The notes under the pieces were generated by a model, which saw nothing but the letters and a program-made list of their open reading frames with translations, had not been told where the DNA came from and ran no database searches. From Prochlorococcus sp. AG-363-P01 (GTDB lineage: Bacteria; Cyanobacteriota; Cyanobacteriia; PCC-6307; Cyanobiaceae), in the NCBI GenBank assembly GCA_003278225.1, contig QCGC01000002.1:62001-126000 (forward strand): 64,000 nucleotides of DNA. Direction: 5' to 3'. Shown piece by piece: positions 59,364 through 64,000 of this stretch. A program made the translations under genes and the position numbers. The first letter of the stretch is position 1; every line of letters begins with the position of its first letter.

Positions 59364-60341
59364 ATGAGCCTTAAATTAGTTATAAAACCATTCTCATTTC
59401 GATTAATTCAAGGACTCAAGACTTCAAAAGGAATTCTTAAAGGGAAACAAGGGTGGTTACTTCGTCTTGAAGACTCAGCTGGTTTTTGTGGATGGGGAGA
59501 AGTGTCACCATTTGACAAGTCTGAGCTGGCTCTTTGTGGCAAGTTACTACAAGAAATAAGCTCCAATACTTGTCATCAAGAATTAGAAGATGGTCTACCC
59601 ACGTGGCCTGGATCTCTTGCCTTTGGAATTGGTGCTGCTTTAGCAGAGCTCAAAGGACTCATTGGAGAAACAAGCAAAGGAGGTTGGGGAACAGCTCCTC
59701 AATCGGCAATTTTGTTAGCTAATAATTCATCACTTCTAAGAACAATTGATTGCTTAGCCAATAAGAAGAGAAGTAAAAAGCTAACTACACATCCAATGAC
59801 TTTAAAATGGAAAATCGCCATTGAACCACAAGCAAAAGAAGAGAGTTTGCTTTCTCAAATTTTGGAGCGACTGCCTAATGATGCTCGGCTTAGGCTTGAC
59901 GCAAACTCTGGACTCACTCGAGCAGAAGCTAAACAATGGACTAGCCACTTCAAAAAAGATCCAAGATTGGAATGGTTAGAACAACCTCTGCCTTCAAATG
60001 ATCTTGATGGTCTGCTGAAATTATCCCATCAAGTACCTATTGCACTTGATGAATCACTCTTAGACAGACCAAGCTTGCGAACAAGCTGGAAAGGTTGGCA
60101 AGTACGTCGACCTCTATTGGAAGGTGATCCAAGGCCCCTACTCAAAGAATTAGAACAAGGTGTTGGCTACAGAATGGTGAGTACTTCTTTTGAAACGGGT
60201 ATAGGTCTCCGCTGGATCCACCATTTAGCGGCATTACAACAATTAGGGGCAACACCAACTGCCCCAGGCCTTGCTCCTGGATGGTGTCCTGGTGGCCCAC
60301 TATTTAGCAAAAATCCACAATTTGTCTGGCAGGCTGCATGA
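59364..60341 (+). CDS. menC: o-Succinylbenzoate synthase
   Basis: MenC dehydrates SHCHC to o-succinylbenzoate. The 325-residue enolase-superfamily enzyme starts MSLKLVIKPFSFRLIQGLKT. It has the catalytic Lys in LKWKIAIEP, metal ligands in LRLDANSGLT, LEWLEQPL and VPIALDES, and a final SFETGIGLRWIHHLAAL. Four nt separate it from menA, and its stop overlaps the menE start (ATGA). Confidence 0.9.
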   Translation: MSLKLVIKPFSFRLIQGLKTSKGILKGKQGWLLRLEDSAGFCGWGEVSPFDKSELALCGKLLQEISSNTCHQELEDGLPTWPGSLAFGIGAALAELKGLIGETSKGGWGTAPQSAILLANNSSLLRTIDCLANKKRSKKLTTHPMTLKWKIAIEPQAKEESLLSQILERLPNDARLRLDANSGLTRAEAKQWTSHFKKDPRLEWLEQPLPSNDLDGLLKLSHQVPIALDESLLDRPSLRTSWKGWQVRRPLLEGDPRPLLKELEQGVGYRMVSTSFETGIGLRWIHHLAALQQLGATPTAPGLAPGWCPGGPLFSKNPQFVWQAA

Positions 60342-61576
60342 AGAGGTTTTTAACATTGGAATGTATTCCAAAAGATATAAACAAATGCACTAAGCAACTA
60401 AGCAAAGCCATAAAAATTGGAGCTTGGATTCAGTTAATTCCAAAACTGGGAGAAAGGATCGAAATTCCCGTCCACATGCTTCCAAAAGGGCCTGGATTAG
60501 TAATCTCAAGTGGGGGCAGCTCTTCTAGTCCAAATCATTGCCTACTGACTTCTACTCATCTAGATCAATCAGCCACAGCAACAGCCTATTGGTTGCAAAA
60601 ACAAGGAATAAAGGCCGAGCATTCGTTAATTTTCAACCCATTACCACTACATCATCTAAGTGGTCTGATGCCTTGGTGGCGAAGCCATCTTTGGGGAGCT
60701 AAGCATATCTGGCTGTTGCCTCAATTAATGAGAGATCCCATTTCATTAGAACTATCTTCCAAGTCTAAGTTTGAAGAGAAAGTTGGTGCGCGACTGCTTT
60801 CTTTAGTGCCAACACAAATACAACGCTTACTTTCTCATCCATCAGGTTTACGTTGGTTGCAATCTTTTGATGTTATCTGGGTAGGTGGAGCACCCCTACC
60901 AACAGATTTAGCGGCAAAAGCTAGGAGCAATCAAATTCGTTTAGCACCTTGCTATGGAGCAACTGAAACTTGTGCGATGGTAACTATCCTTTCTCCTGAT
61001 GAGTTCCTTGCAGGTAAAACCGATTGTGGTCACCCTTTAATCGATGTTGAACTACGTCTCAATAAGAACAATGCCTTACAGATTAGAACCCCAAGACTAG
61101 CTTTAGGCAAATGGAACAATGGCCACCTAGAAGGTCTCCAAGATCAAGATGGCTGGTGGCAATCTGGAGATTCAGCATCCCTAACCAAAGATAAAAATTT
61201 GCACCGACTAAAAATTATCGGTCGAATAGATACTGCAATTCACTCTGGTGGGGAGACAGTTTTCCCAGAAAAATTAGAAAGTAAATTGTTAAGCGCAATA
61301 AGAAAGAGTCAAATACCAGTTAAACATCTTATTTTTTTACCAATTTCCGACAAAATATGGGGGCAAAGACTAGTTGGTTTATTTAAATGGGAAGTAGAGC
61401 TAACTGAAAATGAACAGCAAAAACAATTAACTCATATTGATAAGCTATTAAAAACTTGGTTGCCCTATGAACGTCCTCTCACTTGGTACAAATGTCCTGA
61501 GCTTTCACCTAATTCAGCAGGAAAATGGGAGCGCTCTAAATGGAAACAATGGCTCGAAATAAACATAAGGAAATAA
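60338..61576 (+). CDS. menE: o-Succinylbenzoate-CoA ligase
   Basis: MenE activates o-succinylbenzoate with CoA and ATP. The 412-residue ANL-superfamily protein contains the phosphate loop SSGGSSSSPN, the adenylation motif CYGATETCAMVT, WWQSGDSASL and the hinge GRIDTAIHSGGETVFPEK with the usual Glu. The start of the C-terminal subdomain is retained, and NSAGKWERSKW near the end holds the catalytic Lys. It overlaps menC by four bases. Confidence 0.9.
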   Translation: MKRFLTLECIPKDINKCTKQLSKAIKIGAWIQLIPKLGERIEIPVHMLPKGPGLVISSGGSSSSPNHCLLTSTHLDQSATATAYWLQKQGIKAEHSLIFNPLPLHHLSGLMPWWRSHLWGAKHIWLLPQLMRDPISLELSSKSKFEEKVGARLLSLVPTQIQRLLSHPSGLRWLQSFDVIWVGGAPLPTDLAAKARSNQIRLAPCYGATETCAMVTILSPDEFLAGKTDCGHPLIDVELRLNKNNALQIRTPRLALGKWNNGHLEGLQDQDGWWQSGDSASLTKDKNLHRLKIIGRIDTAIHSGGETVFPEKLESKLLSAIRKSQIPVKHLIFLPISDKIWGQRLVGLFKWEVELTENEQQKQLTHIDKLLKTWLPYERPLTWYKCPELSPNSAGKWERSKWKQWLEINIRK

Positions 61577-61638
61577 TAATTGCTTATTTTTATAGGGCTA
61601 AAGAATGCGCAGTTAATCCAATAAATATTGTACTTCTT

Positions 61639-62106
61639 TTATAAAGGTCGTGGTCCCAAGTCTATTGAAGATGACTCTAACCAGCGACTAATTGGTGTAG
61701 GCAAAGGACAACGCTCCCTAGTTTTTGCATTTATTGCAACATGTCGAATTAGTCCTAAAGCAACGTTCTCACCTTCTCTCTGAAATTGAGTTTTTACTTG
61801 AAAACTCCACATATCAATTTTTTCTGGATAGAGTATTAAATCCAAATAATTACCAGTAATAATAGGCAAGCGAAAATCAGCCTGACAATGAACAATAGGC
61901 AGAGCAAACTCTAAATTCTCATCTTTTTCTATTCCATTCGGAAAAATATCATTAACATTCATTCCATACCTTTCAAGACTCTCTTCCCATGCTTCATGGC
62001 ACCAACGAAAGAGATTATGAAAATGCATTACTCCAGCAGCATCAGTTTCACCAAACCGAACAACACGCTTTACCACAAGCCAATCCCCAGGGTCTTTAGA
62101 CATCAA
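61639..62106 (-). CDS. 1,4-dihydroxy-2-naphthoyl-CoA hydrolase (hotdog thioesterase)
   Basis: This 155-residue hotdog-fold protein has the 4HBT-like motif VVRFGETDAAGVMHFHNLFR near 16-35, with the acidic residue and His, and EAWEESLE. The protein resembles Slr0204, shown in Synechocystis to hydrolyse DHNA-CoA in phylloquinone synthesis. Position next to menA, menC and menE on the opposite strand supports the same pathway. It starts MMSKDPGDW, with two adjacent Met; the second may be used. Confidence 0.82.
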   Translation of the reverse strand: MMSKDPGDWLVVKRVVRFGETDAAGVMHFHNLFRWCHEAWEESLERYGMNVNDIFPNGIEKDENLEFALPIVHCQADFRLPIITGNYLDLILYPEKIDMWSFQVKTQFQREGENVALGLIRHVAINAKTRERCPLPTPISRWLESSSIDLGPRPL

Positions 62107-62114
62107 AATAAGAA

Positions 62115-63299
62115 TTAGCGATCTACAGAGCCCATAATGACGTCAATTGATCCAAGAATCGCCATGATGTCGGCAACTTTGGTGCCTTTAAGAATATGAG
62201 GCAATATCTGTAGATTATTTAAATCCGCAGCACGAATTTTGAATCTCCAAGGAGTTACATCATTATTGCCTTGAATAAAAACTCCTATTTCCCCCTTACC
62301 TGACTCCAATCGGGTATAAAGCTCTCCATTTGGAATTTTAAAAGTAGGTGCAACTTTTTTGGCAACATACTGATAGTCAAATCCTGTAAATGGACTCCCT
62401 TTACCATCAGACATCTTTTTGGCCTCAAGATTTTCTGTCGGGCCACCAGGAATCATTTCACAAGCCTGCCTAAGAATTTTCAAGGATTGACGCATTTCCT
62501 GTATTCGGACTCTATATCTTGCATAACAATCACCTTCTTTCTCCCAAGCAATGTCCCAATCAAAATCGTCGTAGCACTCATAATGATCGACTTTGCGTAA
62601 ATCCCATGGAACACCTGAAGCGCGAAGCATAGGACCAGAAAGGCTCCAATTAATAGCCTCTTCACGAGCAATTGTGCCTAAACCTTCTATACGTCTACGA
62701 AAGATAGGATTGTTAGTAATTAATTTTTCATACTCATCAATCTTTGGACCAAACCACTCACAAAAATCTCGACATTTCTCAAGCCATCCCCAAGGGAGAT
62801 CGCAAGCAACTCCTCCTATTCGAAAATAATTATTGTTGATTAAACGTTGTCCAGTAGCTGCTTCCCAAAGGTCATAAATCATTTCTCTCTCTCTAAAAAT
62901 ATAAAAGAAAGGAGTCTGAGCTCCTACATCTGCCAAAAATGGGCCAAGCCACAAAAGGTGATTAGCAATACGATTAAGTTCAAGCATTAAAACCCTTATG
63001 TAACTTGCACGTCTAGGTACAGAAATGTTTGCCAGTCTTTCTGGAGCATTAACCACTATTGCTTCATAAAACATTCCAGCCGCATAATCCATACGACTTA
63101 CATAAGGAACAAACATTACGTTTGTCCTATTTTCAGCAATTTTCTCCATCCCACGGTGGAGATAACCAATAACTGGTTCACAATCGACAACATCTTCACC
63201 ATCCAATGTGACTACCAAACGCAGCACTCCATGCATAGAAGGATGATGAGGGCCAAAGTTGACCACCATTGGCTCCGTGCGCGTTTCCAATTGCGTCAT
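62115..63299 (-). CDS. ndhH: NAD(P)H-quinone oxidoreductase subunit H
   Basis: NdhH is the 49-kDa-like subunit of NDH-1, which binds quinone beside NdhK in the peripheral arm and supports respiration and cyclic electron flow. The 394 residues start [20 protein letters not shown] with the [12 protein letters not shown] motif. They contain [20 protein letters not shown] and [17 protein letters not shown], ending [12 protein letters not shown]. It is only 8 nt upstream of the DHNA-CoA hydrolase gene on the same strand, so the two may share a transcript. Confidence 0.96.
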   Translation of the reverse strand: MTQLETRTEPMVVNFGPHHPSMHGVLRLVVTLDGEDVVDCEPVIGYLHRGMEKIAENRTNVMFVPYVSRMDYAAGMFYEAIVVNAPERLANISVPRRASYIRVLMLELNRIANHLLWLGPFLADVGAQTPFFYIFREREMIYDLWEAATGQRLINNNYFRIGGVACDLPWGWLEKCRDFCEWFGPKIDEYEKLITNNPIFRRRIEGLGTIAREEAINWSLSGPMLRASGVPWDLRKVDHYECYDDFDWDIAWEKEGDCYARYRVRIQEMRQSLKILRQACEMIPGGPTENLEAKKMSDGKGSPFTGFDYQYVAKKVAPTFKIPNGELYTRLESGKGEIGVFIQGNNDVTPWRFKIRAADLNNLQILPHILKGTKVADIMAILGSIDVIMGSVDR

Positions 63300-63344
63300 G
63301 AGGCCAATAAAGAAAGTGAGTTAAATAGATCTTAGGAAGGAACT

Positions 63345-64000
63345 ATGCAAAACCCATCTCAGAGTAAATCTTTAAATTTTCTACATCTTCCTGTGATGGC
63401 TCATAGGGTCCTTGAGTCAATCAAAAATCTACCCACAGACCTGCTTCATGGCGGCTTAATGATTGATGCGACACTTGGAGCTGGTGGTCATTCTGCTCTC
63501 CTGTTAGAAAGCTATCCAAATCTAAAGGTAATTGGCATAGATCAAGACCCCTTTGCTAGAGCTGCTGCGGCAAAGCGTCTGGCACATTTTGGGTCAAGAG
63601 TAAAAATTCTTGGAACAAATTTCGCAAATTTCATACCACCAGACAAAGCAATTTTTGTTTTAGCCGATTTAGGTATAAGTAGCCCACAATTAGATAATGC
63701 AAATAGAGGATTTAGCTTTCGACTTGATGGCCCACTAGATATGAGAATGAACCCTAATGAAGGTATTACAGCAGGCGAACTAATTGCAAAATTAGAAGAA
63801 GCAGAGCTTGCAAATATTATTTATGTAAATGGTGAAGAAAAGTACTCCAGAAAAATTGCAAAGAGAATAAAAAAAGATTTATTGAAATATGGGCCTTATC
63901 AAAGTACTAGTACTTTGGCCTATGCAATAGCAGGTTGTTATCCACCTAAGCTACGTTATGGGCGAATACATCCTGCAACTCGAACATTTCAAGCACTGAG
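63345..64000 (+). CDS. rsmH: 16S rRNA (cytosine1402-N4)-methyltransferase RsmH, truncated by window end
   Basis: RsmH (MraW) methylates C1402 in the decoding site. The open frame begins at ATG 63345 after GGAAGG (63336-63341) and runs past the window end without a stop. It shows [13 protein letters not shown], the SAM motif [45 protein letters not shown] and LDMRMNP. About 218 residues are visible of the roughly 300 usual. It is divergent from ndhH. Confidence 0.95.
   Translation, partial: MQNPSQSKSLNFLHLPVMAHRVLESIKNLPTDLLHGGLMIDATLGAGGHSALLLESYPNLKVIGIDQDPFARAAAAKRLAHFGSRVKILGTNFANFIPPDKAIFVLADLGISSPQLDNANRGFSFRLDGPLDMRMNPNEGITAGELIAKLEEAELANIIYVNGEEKYSRKIAKRIKKDLLKYGPYQSTSTLAYAIAGCYPPKLRYGRIHPATRTFQAL

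Overview
The window looks like chromosomal DNA from a marine picocyanobacterium, most likely a Prochlorococcus. The evidence is AT-rich sequence with short intergenic gaps, psbA for photosystem II, a complete-looking block of phylloquinone genes, ndhH, paired bicarbonate transporters (SulP and SbtA/SbtB), a CP12-like protein and many tiny open frames. A low-light lineage related to SS120 or MIT 9211 is my inference from the moderate AT content and gene order; the sequence here does not prove it. Both window edges cut genes: infB at the left and rsmH at the right.

Layout. 1-1.5 kb: infB 3' part, interrupted by a one-base shift in a run of ten G. 1.5-4.6 kb: DUF3493 protein, tRNA-Thr(CGT), psbA with a structured leader, a 44-residue small frame, and an aspartoacylase-like hydrolase. 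4.6-8.3 kb: glutathionyl-hydroquinone-reductase-like protein, DUF2301 membrane protein and an ABC-F ATPase, overlapping by GTGA junctions. 8.3-13.2 kb: a loosely packed stretch with a CP12-like gene, a 60-residue protein, obgE, a comparatively GC-rich orphan frame that begins inside a perfect 19-bp hairpin, a string of four very short frames, and about 0.7 kb of extremely AT-rich DNA. This is the least explained part of the window. 13.2-18.1 kb (minus): mutS2, a VOC protein, hemB and a DnaJ-type co-chaperone. 18.4-21.4 kb: inorganic-carbon uptake genes (SulP, sbtA, sbtB). 21.5-29.9 kb: thioredoxin-reductase-like flavoprotein, two small proteins with an ABC1/UbiB kinase, enolase, gloA and clpB.

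29.9-33.5 kb: secE, nusG, rplK, rplA, rplJ and rplL with attenuator-like and L10-leader elements. 33.9-40.3 kb: rnhA, pyrD, a CobD-like aminotransferase, murG, a secreted protein and pgk. 40.4-48.6 kb: usp, rbgA, rluD, a fused double-ATPase ABC protein, spoT/relA, DUF2062 and mnmE. 48.7-52.5 kb: nadC, argS and hisC. 52.7-55.7 kb (minus): prfB, DUF3285, ybeY, dgkA and trpG, with prfB read through a programmed +1 frameshift. 55.7-62.1 kb: glutaredoxin, gshB, and menF, menA, menC, menE plus the DHNA-CoA thioesterase for phylloquinone. 62.1-64 kb: ndhH and the start of rsmH.

Taken together this is core housekeeping and photosynthesis. The items most worth checking are the infB G-run, the prfB frameshift site, the CP12 variant lacking its N-terminal half-motif, the flavoprotein lacking NADPH-binding signatures, and the 10.5-13.2 kb small-gene region. 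I found no CRISPR array, insertion sequence, integrase or clear prophage.
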